From positions 1 through 30,852 of the IMG/VR virus record IMGVR_UViG_3300020436_000051: 30,852 nt of DNA, one strand, 5' to 3'. The position numbers were made by a program, and so were the translations under genes. Shown here piece after piece: positions 7,917 to 15,374 of the stretch. Under the pieces are notes generated by a model. It saw only the letters and a program-made list of their open reading frames with translations, had not been told where the DNA came from and did not search any database. The number at the start of each line of letters is the position of its first letter. The first letter of the stretch is position 1. The DNA comes from a virus.

Positions 7917-8258
7917 ATGGCAAACACCTTCAAAGTCGATACGAAATCAAGTTGTGTAACTGATGCACATACCAGCACTAATGCAAATGTTTTAACAGCT
8001 GGTAGCTCTGCAACATTAGTTCTTCTAAGTATATTAGTTTCCAATAAAACAGCATCTAGTGCTGATGTAGATGTTTTTTTAGTTACAAATACAGGAGATG
8101 ATGTATTTCTTTTAAGAAATGCTCCAGTTCCAGCTGGATCTTCTCTTGAATTAATTAGTGGATCAAAAGTTATTATGGAATCTAATGATGTTTTGAGAAT
8201 AAGAACTGATACTGCAAGCACTCTTGATGTAGCTGTAAGTTACTTAGAACAGACTTAA
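7917..8258 (+). CDS. Small beta-sandwich virion protein
   Basis: A 113-residue protein beginning MANTFKVDTKSSCVTDAHT, with the landmarks LVLLSILVSNKTASSADVDV, then VFLLRNAPVPAGSSLEL, a KVIMESNDVLRI segment and a final LDVAVSYLEQT strand. I recognise this pattern from a widespread family of small structural proteins in cyanophages and other marine phages: a short beta-sandwich with the phrase 'VPAGSSLE...G.K.V(M/L)E..D.(I/L)R'. Its job on the virion is not known to me. It lies between a fibre gene and a chaperone-like gene with 1-base spacings. Confidence 0.7.
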   Translation: MANTFKVDTKSSCVTDAHTSTNANVLTAGSSATLVLLSILVSNKTASSADVDVFLVTNTGDDVFLLRNAPVPAGSSLELISGSKVIMESNDVLRIRTDTASTLDVAVSYLEQT

Positions 8259-8259
8259 A

Positions 8260-8577
8260 ATGGGATTATCAGTTAATAATGATCTTGTAACTTTATCAAA
8301 TAATTTTGAAAGTCTTAAAGCAAAAGTTGAGGCTATTGAAATTATAGTTTATGGTGAAAAAGTTTTAGAACTAGATGATTCTTCTTGGGAAAACATTAGA
8401 AAAAAAAGAGATTATATTTTAAAATCTACAGACTGGACTGTCACTCCAGGTTGTTCTGTTGATCAGGCTCAGTGGTCTGCCTACCGACAAAATCTTAGAG
8501 ATATACCTCAAACATATACCGTAATCGATGATGTAGTTTGGCCTACTCAGCCATCTACATTAGGACCTAATAGTTAG
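8260..8577 (+). CDS. Tail assembly chaperone-like protein with coiled-coil N-terminus
   Basis: A 105-residue protein. The C-terminal half carries the signature of the phage tail assembly chaperone family (PF16778 type): IRKKRDYILKSTDWTV, then W-S-A-Y-R-Q-N-L-R-D-I-P and a closing VVWPTQP. This domain recurs in the genes at 12192 and 15374. The N-terminal half differs from those two: it is a coiled-coil-like helix (LVTLSNNFESLKAKVEAIE) instead of the MNKYVNGV module, so the domain has been fused to a different head. Proteins of this family usually help fold or attach fibre tips. Here it follows a block of fibre genes. Confidence 0.7.
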   Translation: MGLSVNNDLVTLSNNFESLKAKVEAIEIIVYGEKVLELDDSSWENIRKKRDYILKSTDWTVTPGCSVDQAQWSAYRQNLRDIPQTYTVIDDVVWPTQPSTLGPNS

Positions 8578-8644
8578 AAAAACCCCATATTTACTAAGCT
8601 TAAAATAATTAAAGAAATTAAGAAGAATTCTGGATTAATCTGCT

Positions 8645-9346
8645 ATGCCATATATTGGAAATAATATTCGTTCTGCTGATGATTACAGATTAATTGATGA
8701 TGTAAGCAGTAGTTTTAACGGAAGCACTACGAGTTTTCCTTTACAAGTTTCAGGAGTTTCTCCTGCACCTTTTCCAAAATCACCACAACAAGTTTTAATA
8801 TCTGTAAATGGTGTTATTCAGGAACCTGATCCCACTGGAACTGCAGGATTTAATATTGTAGGAAATAATATAGTTTTTAGTTCAGCTCCAACGAATGGAC
8901 AAGCATTTTTTGGAATAATATATGCAACAGCTGATTACATAAATGCAGGAGGAACATTTCCTGCAGGTTCGAGTAATCTTCCTTCTATAACTTTTTCTGC
9001 AGATACAGATACAGGATTATATAGAAAGGCATCTGGTACTGTTGGATTTGTTTCAGACGGTACTGAAGTTGGAAGTTTTGATAGCAATGGAATAAATAGT
9101 AGTGCATTGAATATAACAGGTACTGTTACTGCAAATGCTTTTTCAGGAGATGGATCGGCCTTAACAGGATTACCAGGAGGTACAGTTGGTCCAGGTAATG
9201 AAAAATTGTTTGTTGAAGCTGAAAACCAAATGGATGCCAACTTTACAACACAACAGAACTTTAACTATGTAGCAGCTAGTCCTATGACTATTGCTTCTGG
9301 TGTTGTTCTTACAATAAATACAAACTCTACAATGACGTTTGTTTAA
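8645..9346 (+). CDS. Tail fibre protein (SFNGSTTSF N-terminal module)
   Basis: A 233-residue fibre after a 67-base gap. Its N-terminal module has DDVSSSFNGSTTSFPLQVSG, a VLISVNGVIQEP strand and an IVFSSAPTNGQAFFGIIY strand. The same module opens the fibre at 14076, so it is probably the part that docks to the tail. The shaft has 'FSADTDTGLYRKASGTVGF' and AFSGDGSALTGLPGG; the latter phrase also occurs in the fibre at 11346. The C-terminal 60 residues (ASPMTIASGVVLTINTNSTMTFV) are a short beta tip. It is followed closely by another fibre gene. Confidence 0.75.
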   Translation: MPYIGNNIRSADDYRLIDDVSSSFNGSTTSFPLQVSGVSPAPFPKSPQQVLISVNGVIQEPDPTGTAGFNIVGNNIVFSSAPTNGQAFFGIIYATADYINAGGTFPAGSSNLPSITFSADTDTGLYRKASGTVGFVSDGTEVGSFDSNGINSSALNITGTVTANAFSGDGSALTGLPGGTVGPGNEKLFVEAENQMDANFTTQQNFNYVAASPMTIASGVVLTINTNSTMTFV

Positions 9347-9367
9347 CTTCTTTCTTATTTAAAAATC

Positions 9368-10072
9368 ATGTCAAAAGTTATTGTTGATGAAATCCAAACT
9401 GATACCACGAATGGGAATGTAAGAGTTATTCCTAACGGTTCTGGTGCTTTAGAGGTAAAAGGTGATGGTAGTAGTAATGATGGTGCTCTACAGCTAAATT
9501 GCCATGCAAACAGTCATGGTGTAAAACTTAAATCCCCTGCCCACTCTGCTGGTCAATCATACACAATGATTTTGCCTGACAATCAAGTAGCAGCAGATAA
9601 GTTTTTGAAGGTAAAAAGTATTACAGGCTCTGGAGCCACAGCAGTAGGACAGTTAGAGTTTGGTGATGCGTCTGTTAATAATTTCTCAGGTTTACTTAAA
9701 GAAGGTGTAAATATAACTGCTGGTAAGTTGAGTGATAATACAAATATTGACCTAGAAAATGGTATGGTACATCTTTTTACTACAGCAGAAACAACTACAT
9801 CCACACCTAATATTAGATTTAATAGTTCTACTACTCTCAACTCTAGTATGAGTGTTGGACAAGCTATATCAGTAACTATTATTACAACTGCTGCTGCTGC
9901 TGGTTATTCTGCACAGTTAACTATTGATGGTGCTGCGGTGACAGAGAATTGGGTTGGTGGTTCTGCTCCAGCAGATGGTGGTTCAAGTGGTGTTGATATT
10001 TACTCTTATACAATTATTAAAGAAGGAAATAATTCGTATTATGTGATTGGGAACCAAAGTAAAACATCATAA
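9368..10072 (+). CDS. Tail fibre protein, cassette 1 (partner of glycine-rich adhesin)
   Basis: A 234-residue fibre. It begins MSKVIVDEIQTDTTNGNV, then carries a conserved central module near residues 28-100 (EVKGDGSSNDGALQLN, HGVKLKSPAHSAGQSYTM, ILPDN and KFLKVKSITGSGATAVGQLE). That module recurs in the fibres at 14076 and 28343. The C-terminal domain (W-V-G-G-S-A-P, then SGVDIYSYTI and YVIGNQ) matches the C-terminus of the fibre at 28343, and both are followed at once by a glycine-rich protein. I infer that this domain is the docking tip for that adhesin. Confidence 0.75.
   Translation: MSKVIVDEIQTDTTNGNVRVIPNGSGALEVKGDGSSNDGALQLNCHANSHGVKLKSPAHSAGQSYTMILPDNQVAADKFLKVKSITGSGATAVGQLEFGDASVNNFSGLLKEGVNITAGKLSDNTNIDLENGMVHLFTTAETTTSTPNIRFNSSTTLNSSMSVGQAISVTIITTAAAAGYSAQLTIDGAAVTENWVGGSAPADGGSSGVDIYSYTIIKEGNNSYYVIGNQSKTS
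9452..9669 (+). repeat. Intragenic fibre module repeat, copy 1
   Basis: A 218-base segment that is highly similar in DNA, not only in protein, to bases 14649-14866 in another fibre gene. Long runs are identical, for example around the codons for DGSSNDGALQ and GATAVGQLE. A more diverged third copy lies near 28625-28830. The unusual DNA conservation points to recent duplication or gene conversion between fibre genes. Confidence 0.75.
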
Positions 10073-10075
10073 TTC

Positions 10076-11242
10076 ATGAAACAGGATTATTGGACATACA
10101 ACAAGCCTTTGTCAATGACAGGGTTGGGCGGTGGTGCTACCTCACTTTCAAATACTGGTGCTGCTGGATTTATTTCATACAATGAACCTAAACTCTCAGA
10201 TGGCAGTGGATTAACATTTGGACCTTACGATAATGTTGGAAATGTTCTAGTAGGTTATCTTGGGCCTACTAAAGCAAATTTAAGAATATATTATAAAAAT
10301 AGCAGCTCTTGGGGTAGTTGGGTTGATAATGATGATTATTTCAGCACTACATCAACAGGAATACAAGTATGGCGTGTACCAGAGTCAAGAACTTACACTA
10401 TTGAAATGCAGACTCCTAAATTTCATGTTTTGAATGGTCGTGGGAGGCATTTAAGATTTGATTATGATTTAACAGCAGGTGATAGACTTTTCATACTTCC
10501 TGGTCAAAGATGTAATCCAGTTGTAGATAGTAATACTTCTATGGGTGGTAATGGAGGAACTTTTCTTGTGATGGGTGATAGCTCTGAAGCAGATTTAGAT
10601 GCCGACTTACTGAGTCGTAATGTTTCTGATGTGATAGCAGTTTGTGGTGGTGCAGGTAGAGGATATACCACCGCAAGTGATGCTGCTGCACCAGGTAGTC
10701 ATCCCTCTGGCAGTGATGCAGAGACTAGTGTAAATCATGGTAGTGGTAGAGGAATTCAAAATTATCATGGTTTACCTGATGGAGGACCTTCTGGGGGAGC
10801 TGGATTTCTAAAGGGTGCGTGTCAGCACAACGTTACTGCTACTCAGTTTTTTGTATATAGTGATAAGCAAGATTCAACATCGTTTATATATGATGCTGAC
10901 TCTTTTGTCAGAGGTGGATTAGGTGGAAGAGGATATAATCACACACAATGGAGTTCTCCATCTCAATTAGGTCAATCAAATAATGGATTTAACGGATCAG
11001 GTGGATTTGGAGGAGGAGGAGGTCAGAGTACTGGAAATAGTTATAATTCTGGTGCTGGTGGATTTCAGGGAGGCAATGAGAATGATGGTGGTAGTACTGG
11101 TACTTACCCATCTAATTATAAATATTCAAATGGAGCAGATCGTATTCAAGGTGGGGGTTCATACGTAAAATCTGGGATAAGTTTAACTACAAATCAGTAT
11201 GGAACTGGAAGTTTAGGATATGTGAATATTAAATTTACATGA
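10076..11242 (+). CDS. Glycine-rich receptor-binding adhesin, gp38-like (cassette 1)
   Basis: A 388-residue protein that starts 3 bases after its fibre partner. The N-terminal part (residues 1-150) is a mixed beta region containing SGLTFGPYDNVGNVLVGYLG and WRVPESRTYTIEMQTP. From about residue 155 it becomes glycine-rich, with runs such as GGAGRGY, GGLGGRGY, GGFGGGGGQS and GGSY, ending in YGTGSLGYVNIKFT. The layout, a glycine-rich distal protein directly downstream of a fibre gene, is that of T-even gp38-type adhesins, whose polyglycine-II sandwiches hold receptor-binding loops. Family membership is inferred from architecture. A +1-frame ORF inside is a shadow. Confidence 0.7.
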   Translation: MKQDYWTYNKPLSMTGLGGGATSLSNTGAAGFISYNEPKLSDGSGLTFGPYDNVGNVLVGYLGPTKANLRIYYKNSSSWGSWVDNDDYFSTTSTGIQVWRVPESRTYTIEMQTPKFHVLNGRGRHLRFDYDLTAGDRLFILPGQRCNPVVDSNTSMGGNGGTFLVMGDSSEADLDADLLSRNVSDVIAVCGGAGRGYTTASDAAAPGSHPSGSDAETSVNHGSGRGIQNYHGLPDGGPSGGAGFLKGACQHNVTATQFFVYSDKQDSTSFIYDADSFVRGGLGGRGYNHTQWSSPSQLGQSNNGFNGSGGFGGGGGQSTGNSYNSGAGGFQGGNENDGGSTGTYPSNYKYSNGADRIQGGGSYVKSGISLTTNQYGTGSLGYVNIKFT

Positions 11243-11294
11243 TATTAGTTGCAAAAACAGATAAAAAGTAGAGTTATTTGTTGTTTTCAGATTT

Positions 11295-11364
11295 ATAAAA
11301 TTAGTCATTTTAAACTAGATATTATAGGAAAATTATTTTTTAGGTATGTCAACAATAAAGGTAG
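11295..11364 (+). repeat. Cassette-boundary repeat, copy 1
   Basis: A 70-base sequence running from the gap before the fibre at 11346 into its first codons. It matches 12516-12585 at 68 of 70 positions by eye (differences at TAGTCA/TAGACA and TATAGG/TATAAG). Its core ATTTTAAACTAGATATTATA is AT-rich and could include a promoter. A shorter third copy is at 14029-14052. All copies sit directly upstream of a fibre gene. Confidence 0.85.
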
Positions 11365-12191
11365 AAGAGATACAACATCCGTCTAATTCTAATAATGCAG
11401 TTTCTGTCGCATCAGATTCAAGTGTTTCACTAAAACACTCTGGAAATCAAAAATTAGTGACAAGTTCGAATGGTGTAGATATTACTGGTACATGTACAGC
11501 AACTGCTTTTTCAGGTGATGGATCAGCATTAACTGGTTTACCTAGCAGTGGTATTAGTGGTATCAATGTACAAGATGAAGGTAGTGCGTTATCTACTGCT
11601 GCAACTACTCTTGATTTTGTTGGTGCTGGTGTAACTGCATCTGGCACTGGAGCGACTAAAACAATTACAGTACCGGGTGGTGGTGGTGCATTAGAATTTG
11701 TAAGCAGAACTTACGTTTCATCTACTACAAATGCTATTGATTTAACAGGTTTTGATTATGAGCGTGTTTACAAATTAATATTTAAAAGAGGTCAATGGGG
11801 TGGTTCATCTTCTCAAAATTTATATGTACGATTTTTTATCAATGGTGGTTCCAGTCCTCAAACTGCTGGTGTTTATAATTACACAATTGAACATGCTGGT
11901 GGGCATTATACTCAAAATAATGATGATAAATTAAATTTTTATCAATATGGGGGAGAAAATGAGTATGTAACAGCCACCTTTGAAATTTATACAGGATACT
12001 ATGGTTACTTAAGAGGGCCTATGCACCATGTAGGTACAACTAATGGCATACGTTATGCTGATATTAGAGCTACTTTAAATCCTAGTGTCATGACTGCACA
12101 AAGAATTAGTGGTGTGAGACTATATACAAGTAATTATAGCGATTGGCAAGTCGGCACCGAAGTTTTACTATTTAGATACAAGGAGAGTTAA
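11346..12191 (+). CDS. Tail fibre protein, cassette 2 (partner of chaperone-like gene)
   Basis: A 281-residue fibre. It starts MSTIKVEEIQHPSNSNNAV, the same leader family as the gene at 12567. The shaft contains SVSLKHSGNQKL and AFSGDGSALTGLPSS. From about residue 115 a C-terminal domain begins (ALEFVSRTYVSSTTNAIDL) and ends RISGVRLYTSNYSDWQVGTE, then LLFRYKES. The same C-terminal domain, with a matching GVRLY...G.Q.L.YKYK ending, is in the fibre at 14076, and both are followed without a gap by a tail-chaperone-like gene. The domain is likely a receptor-binding knob that needs that chaperone. Confidence 0.75.
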   Translation: MSTIKVEEIQHPSNSNNAVSVASDSSVSLKHSGNQKLVTSSNGVDITGTCTATAFSGDGSALTGLPSSGISGINVQDEGSALSTAATTLDFVGAGVTASGTGATKTITVPGGGGALEFVSRTYVSSTTNAIDLTGFDYERVYKLIFKRGQWGGSSSQNLYVRFFINGGSSPQTAGVYNYTIEHAGGHYTQNNDDKLNFYQYGGENEYVTATFEIYTGYYGYLRGPMHHVGTTNGIRYADIRATLNPSVMTAQRISGVRLYTSNYSDWQVGTEVLLFRYKES

Positions 12192-12500
12192 ATGAACAAG
12201 TACGTAAACGGTGTATTAGTTGCTATGACTGATGCAGAAATCGCAGAATACAATTCGGAGAAACCAACTGATGCAGAAATTATTGCACAAAAATGGGTAG
12301 AGGTACGAGCAGAAAGAAACACAAAATTGGCTGCAACAGATTGGAGAGCTAATAGCGATCTTACATTGTCGGATGATTGGAAAACTTATCGTCAGGCACT
12401 TAGAGATATACCAACACAAACGGATGCAATATCACTTGCTGCTGATTCTTCTGTTATAGATAATATTACTTGGCCTGCAGTACCAGGTAGTGGTAATTAA
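12192..12500 (+). CDS. Tail assembly chaperone-like protein with internal scar
   Basis: A 102-residue protein that starts immediately after the fibre stop. The N-terminal module MNKYVNGVLVAMTDAEIAEY and the C-terminal chaperone-type domain (VRAERNTKLAATDW, W-K-T-Y-R-Q-A-L-R-D-I-P-T-Q, NITWPAVP) match the gene at 15374. Between the IPTQ and NITWP motifs it has an extra DAISLAADSSVI segment that the paralogue lacks. That segment matches the start of the adjacent fibre gene, so it looks like a recombination insertion. The role is inferred: folding or attachment of the upstream fibre tip. Confidence 0.75.
   Translation: MNKYVNGVLVAMTDAEIAEYNSEKPTDAEIIAQKWVEVRAERNTKLAATDWRANSDLTLSDDWKTYRQALRDIPTQTDAISLAADSSVIDNITWPAVPGSGN
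12423..12456 (+). repeat. Ectopic 34-base fibre-gene fragment
   Basis: Bases 12423-12456 inside the chaperone-like gene match bases 12615-12648 inside the next fibre gene at 32 of 34 positions by eye, in the same reading frame (DAISLAADSSV). The paralogue at 15374 lacks this segment, so it is probably a small in-frame insertion by recombination with the neighbouring fibre gene. Confidence 0.75.
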
Positions 12501-12515
12501 ATAGTCAGCTAATTG

Positions 12516-12585
12516 ATAAAATTAGACATTTTAAACTAGATATTATAAGAAAATTATTTTTTAGGTATGTCAACAATAAAGGTAG
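12516..12585 (+). repeat. Cassette-boundary repeat, copy 2
   Basis: The second copy of the 70-base boundary sequence at 11295-11364, with two differences. It covers the gap before the fibre at 12567 and that gene's first six codons (MSTIKV). Its presence before two fibre genes with different tips suggests either a shared promoter and leader or a crossover site for exchanging the downstream modules. Confidence 0.85.
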
Positions 12586-13073
12586 CTAATATACAATCTA
12601 GGCAAAGTACAGATGATGCAATATCACTTGCTGCTGACTCGTCTGTTACTTTAAAACATTCTGCTTCGGCAAAGTTGACCACAACATCTACTGGTGTAAG
12701 TATTACTGGAGCGTGTGCTGCAACATCAGTTACAGCTACATCAGTTGAAGATTCAAAAGGTGATTTAAGGAATATTCCTCAAAGAGCACAAGCTTCAGCC
12801 ATTACACTTGTCGCTGCTGATGCAGGGAAACATGTCGTTGCTAATAATAGTGCAAATGTAACAATTCCTGCCAGTGTTTTTTCAATTGGTGATGCTATTA
12901 CAATCGTTAACAATAGTGGATCTGACATAACGATTACTTGTAGTGCAGTAACCACATATCTTGCTAATGATACAAGCACTAAAAGTTCACTAACCTTAAA
13001 AGCAAGAGGAATAGCAACCTTTTTATTTGTTTCAACTACTGTTGTTTATGGCTCTGGAGCAGGACTAGAGTAA
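12567..13073 (+). CDS. Tail fibre protein, cassette 3 (partner of glycine-rich adhesin)
   Basis: A 168-residue fibre beginning MSTIKVANIQSRQSTDDAIS, with the same leader as the gene at 11346. A short shaft (SVTLKHSASAKL, then a TGVSITGACAATSV segment) leads to a C-terminal beta domain with AGKHVVANNSANVTIPASVF, IVNNSGSDITITC and ARGIATFLFVSTTVVYGSG. That last domain is a common phage fibre tip type, seen in proteins ending with 'G....L....'. The stop overlaps the next ATG (TAATG), so the glycine-rich protein downstream is translationally coupled and probably binds this tip. Confidence 0.75.
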   Translation: MSTIKVANIQSRQSTDDAISLAADSSVTLKHSASAKLTTTSTGVSITGACAATSVTATSVEDSKGDLRNIPQRAQASAITLVAADAGKHVVANNSANVTIPASVFSIGDAITIVNNSGSDITITCSAVTTYLANDTSTKSSLTLKARGIATFLFVSTTVVYGSGAGLE

Positions 13074-14032
13074 TGACTATACAACAGATGTTTTTTGGAT
13101 CTAGTTCTGCTAGTGCAAAGGATATTAATATATTATTTAATGGTAAATGGGGTACTGACAGTTACGGAACGGTAAGTGCTCAACAAGGTGCTAGTTTAGC
13201 TACCTATTGGTCTAGTGCAACTCAGAATAACTATACTGGACAAAAAGCTAATGAATATGTACAATCTGACTTTACTAGAGTAGGGGATGGTATTCTTAGT
13301 TTTACTCTTCCTGCTGCCAGTTACAAAATTTATGCAAGAAGTGGTAGTGGTTCAGGGAATAATCGTTGGACAGGAGCTACAGCCACTGCGGATTTAACTC
13401 TTTCTAGTGAAACTAACCTTTTACTTTTAATTCCGAATCATGGTTCGGGTAATTATGGTGCAGGAGGTGGACTTTTTCTTATTAAAGGAACTGATTACAC
13501 TGATTCTAATAATAGTGCTATTTTTATTTTAGGAGGAGGTGCTGGTGGTTATCAGGCCGTAACTACTTACGGAGCACCTGGTGATTTAACTACATCTACT
13601 TCTACTGCTGGAACTCGAAGAGGTCCATCGTCTGGAGCCTCTGGAAATTATGACCACGGTGCTGGTTGGTTAGATAGTTATACAGTGACACCTTATCAGG
13701 CAGGAACCCAAGCTAGGCATTTTGTAGAAGGTGGTAAAGGTGGAACATCTTCTGCATGTAGTACTCCAGGTGGATTTGGTGGTGGCGGAGGAGGTTGCCC
13801 TGGAGGTGGTGGAGGTTACGTAGGCGGTTATCCAGGTACAGATAGTCATAATGGTGGCACTGGTTATGGTGGCACAGGGAATAGTCAATACTCAGGAGGA
13901 GGCGGAGGTACATCATTTTATGATATTAATTACATATGGGTCACCAGTGGTTCTTATGGAGCAACTAATAATTCTACTTTGACTTCAGAGACTCAATCAG
14001 ACCAAGGCTACTTTGGAATTTATACAGTATAA
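13073..14032 (+). CDS. Glycine-rich receptor-binding adhesin, gp38-like (cassette 3)
   Basis: A 319-residue protein overlapping its fibre partner by one base. Residues 1-110 form an N-terminal domain with ILFNGKWGTDSYG, LSFTLPAASYKIYARSGSG and LTLSSETNLLLLIPNHG. Residues about 150-290 hold glycine runs, including GGGAGGY, GGKGGTSS, GGFGGGGGGCPGGGGGYVGG and GGGGGTSF, separated by variable loops that would be the receptor contacts in a gp38-type fold. The end is QGYFGIYTV. Two Cys-flanked glycine runs are unusual. The assignment rests on architecture and neighbourhood. Reverse ORFs here are shadows. Confidence 0.7.
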   Translation: MTIQQMFFGSSSASAKDINILFNGKWGTDSYGTVSAQQGASLATYWSSATQNNYTGQKANEYVQSDFTRVGDGILSFTLPAASYKIYARSGSGSGNNRWTGATATADLTLSSETNLLLLIPNHGSGNYGAGGGLFLIKGTDYTDSNNSAIFILGGGAGGYQAVTTYGAPGDLTTSTSTAGTRRGPSSGASGNYDHGAGWLDSYTVTPYQAGTQARHFVEGGKGGTSSACSTPGGFGGGGGGCPGGGGGYVGGYPGTDSHNGGTGYGGTGNSQYSGGGGGTSFYDINYIWVTSGSYGATNNSTLTSETQSDQGYFGIYTV

Positions 14033-14052
14033 AATTAGCCATTTTAAACTAT
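14029..14052 (+). repeat. Cassette-boundary repeat, partial copy 3
   Basis: This is the left part of the 70-base boundary repeat (ATAAAATTAG-C-CATTTTAAACTA). It begins in the stop codon of the glycine-rich gene and lies 24 bases before the fibre at 14076. The right half is diverged (ATATATAAAGTAATAG in place of GATATTATAGGAAAAT). It again marks the border between one fibre cassette and the next. Confidence 0.6.
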
Positions 14053-14075
14053 ATATAAAGTAATAGAAAATTTAG

Positions 14076-15374
14076 ATGGCATACATAGGAACAGAACCTA
14101 ATTTCCTAAATCAGAATAGGGAGGTTGATGATATAAGCGGTAGTTTTAACGGAAGTACTACAACTTTTAACTTACAAGTTTCTGGTCAAAATGTAAATCC
14201 AGAAAGTGTTAATAATATTTTAGTTTCTGTTGGTGGTGTATTACAAAATCCAGGAACAGATTATACGATTAATGCAGCCACTATAGTTTTTGCAACAGCT
14301 CCAGCTAGTGGATTAGATTTTTGGGGATTGATATTAGGTGAATTAGTCAATATCGGATCTGTATCTGATGGAACAATAACAACATCAAAAATTCTTGATG
14401 ATGCTGTGACTGCTGGTAAATTAGCAGACACGTCAGTTACTGCTGGTAGTTATACAAATGCAAGTATCACAGTTGATGCACAGGGAAGACTCACAGCAGC
14501 CTCTTCTGGTTCTGGTGGAGGAATCACTAATGTTGTAGACGATACTAGTCCAGAGCTTGGTGGTAATTTAGATGTATTAACAAGAGAAATAACTACATCT
14601 ACATCAAATGGAAATATAATATTTTCTCCTAACGGAACAGGAGCAGTAGAAGTAAAAGGTGATGGTAGTAGTAATGATGGTGCTCTACAGTTAAATTGTC
14701 ATGCAAACAGTCATGGCGTTAAACTTAAATCTCCTCCTCACAGTGCTGGTCAATCATACACAATGGTTTTGCCTGACAATCAAATAGCTCAAGATAAGTT
14801 TTTAAAAGTTAAAAGTATCACAGGTAGTGGAGCCACAGCAGTAGGACAGTTGGAATATGCAGATGCAGGTGGTGGAGCATATGAATTTATTAGTAAGACA
14901 ACTGTTTCTAGTGGTAACGTATCTTATTTTGATTTCACTTTAGATCAGGACAGTATTTACAAAATAGTATGTAGCAGGATGAGTGCAGGGAATGGTTCTA
15001 CATATCCTATGATTAAATTGTTCACGAATGGTAGTTCTTCACTAGATACAACTAATAATCATCGTACTGAGTTCCATTATCGAAGAAGTGGAGGAAGTTA
15101 TAGATCTGGTGTTAATGATATGGAAATTGATGCTGGTCAATATGGTGCAAATTTGTATTATGAGATGGATATTAGCACCTACCTTTATGGTTGGATAAAA
15201 GTTCATGGGTCACTTTTACAGCCCCCAGGTGGGTACCAAGACTGTAGATTTGACTCTTATTGTCAACACGATGATTTTGCCAACAAGTATATCTCTGGCG
15301 TAAGACTCTACGGTAGATTTGCAAGCATGTATCCTGGCACTCAATTTTTAGTTTACAAATACAAACAAAGCTAA
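14076..15374 (+). CDS. Long tail fibre protein, cassette 4 (partner of chaperone-like gene)
   Basis: A 432-residue mosaic fibre. The N-terminal module (MAYIGTEPNFLNQ, DISGSFNGSTTTFNLQVSG, ILVSVGGVLQNPG) matches the fibre at 8645. Next comes a shaft with TSKILDDAVTAGKLADTSV and ITVDAQGRLTAASSG, then the ELGGNLDVLTREITTSTSNG module shared with the gene at 28343. The 218-base duplicated module follows (VKGDGSSNDGALQLN to GATAVGQLE), and last a C-terminal knob like that at 11346 (YEFISKTTVSSG to ISGVRLYGRFASMYPG, VYKYKQS). Four borrowed modules in one gene show how these fibres evolve. It overlaps the next gene by one base. Confidence 0.8.
   Translation: MAYIGTEPNFLNQNREVDDISGSFNGSTTTFNLQVSGQNVNPESVNNILVSVGGVLQNPGTDYTINAATIVFATAPASGLDFWGLILGELVNIGSVSDGTITTSKILDDAVTAGKLADTSVTAGSYTNASITVDAQGRLTAASSGSGGGITNVVDDTSPELGGNLDVLTREITTSTSNGNIIFSPNGTGAVEVKGDGSSNDGALQLNCHANSHGVKLKSPPHSAGQSYTMVLPDNQIAQDKFLKVKSITGSGATAVGQLEYADAGGGAYEFISKTTVSSGNVSYFDFTLDQDSIYKIVCSRMSAGNGSTYPMIKLFTNGSSSLDTTNNHRTEFHYRRSGGSYRSGVNDMEIDAGQYGANLYYEMDISTYLYGWIKVHGSLLQPPGGYQDCRFDSYCQHDDFANKYISGVRLYGRFASMYPGTQFLVYKYKQS
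14649..14866 (+). repeat. Intragenic fibre module repeat, copy 2
   Basis: The second copy of the 218-base module at 9452-9669, with the same length and no visible gaps. Most differences are silent third-base changes. It supplies the central shaft module of the fibre at 14076 and would serve as homology for recombination between the two fibre genes. Confidence 0.75.

Noticed and set aside
13670-13916. Two overlapping reverse ORFs in the glycine-rich gene
   Set aside because: They are the complements of glycine codon runs (Thr/Ser- or His/Leu-rich), with no start signals, and so are shadows.
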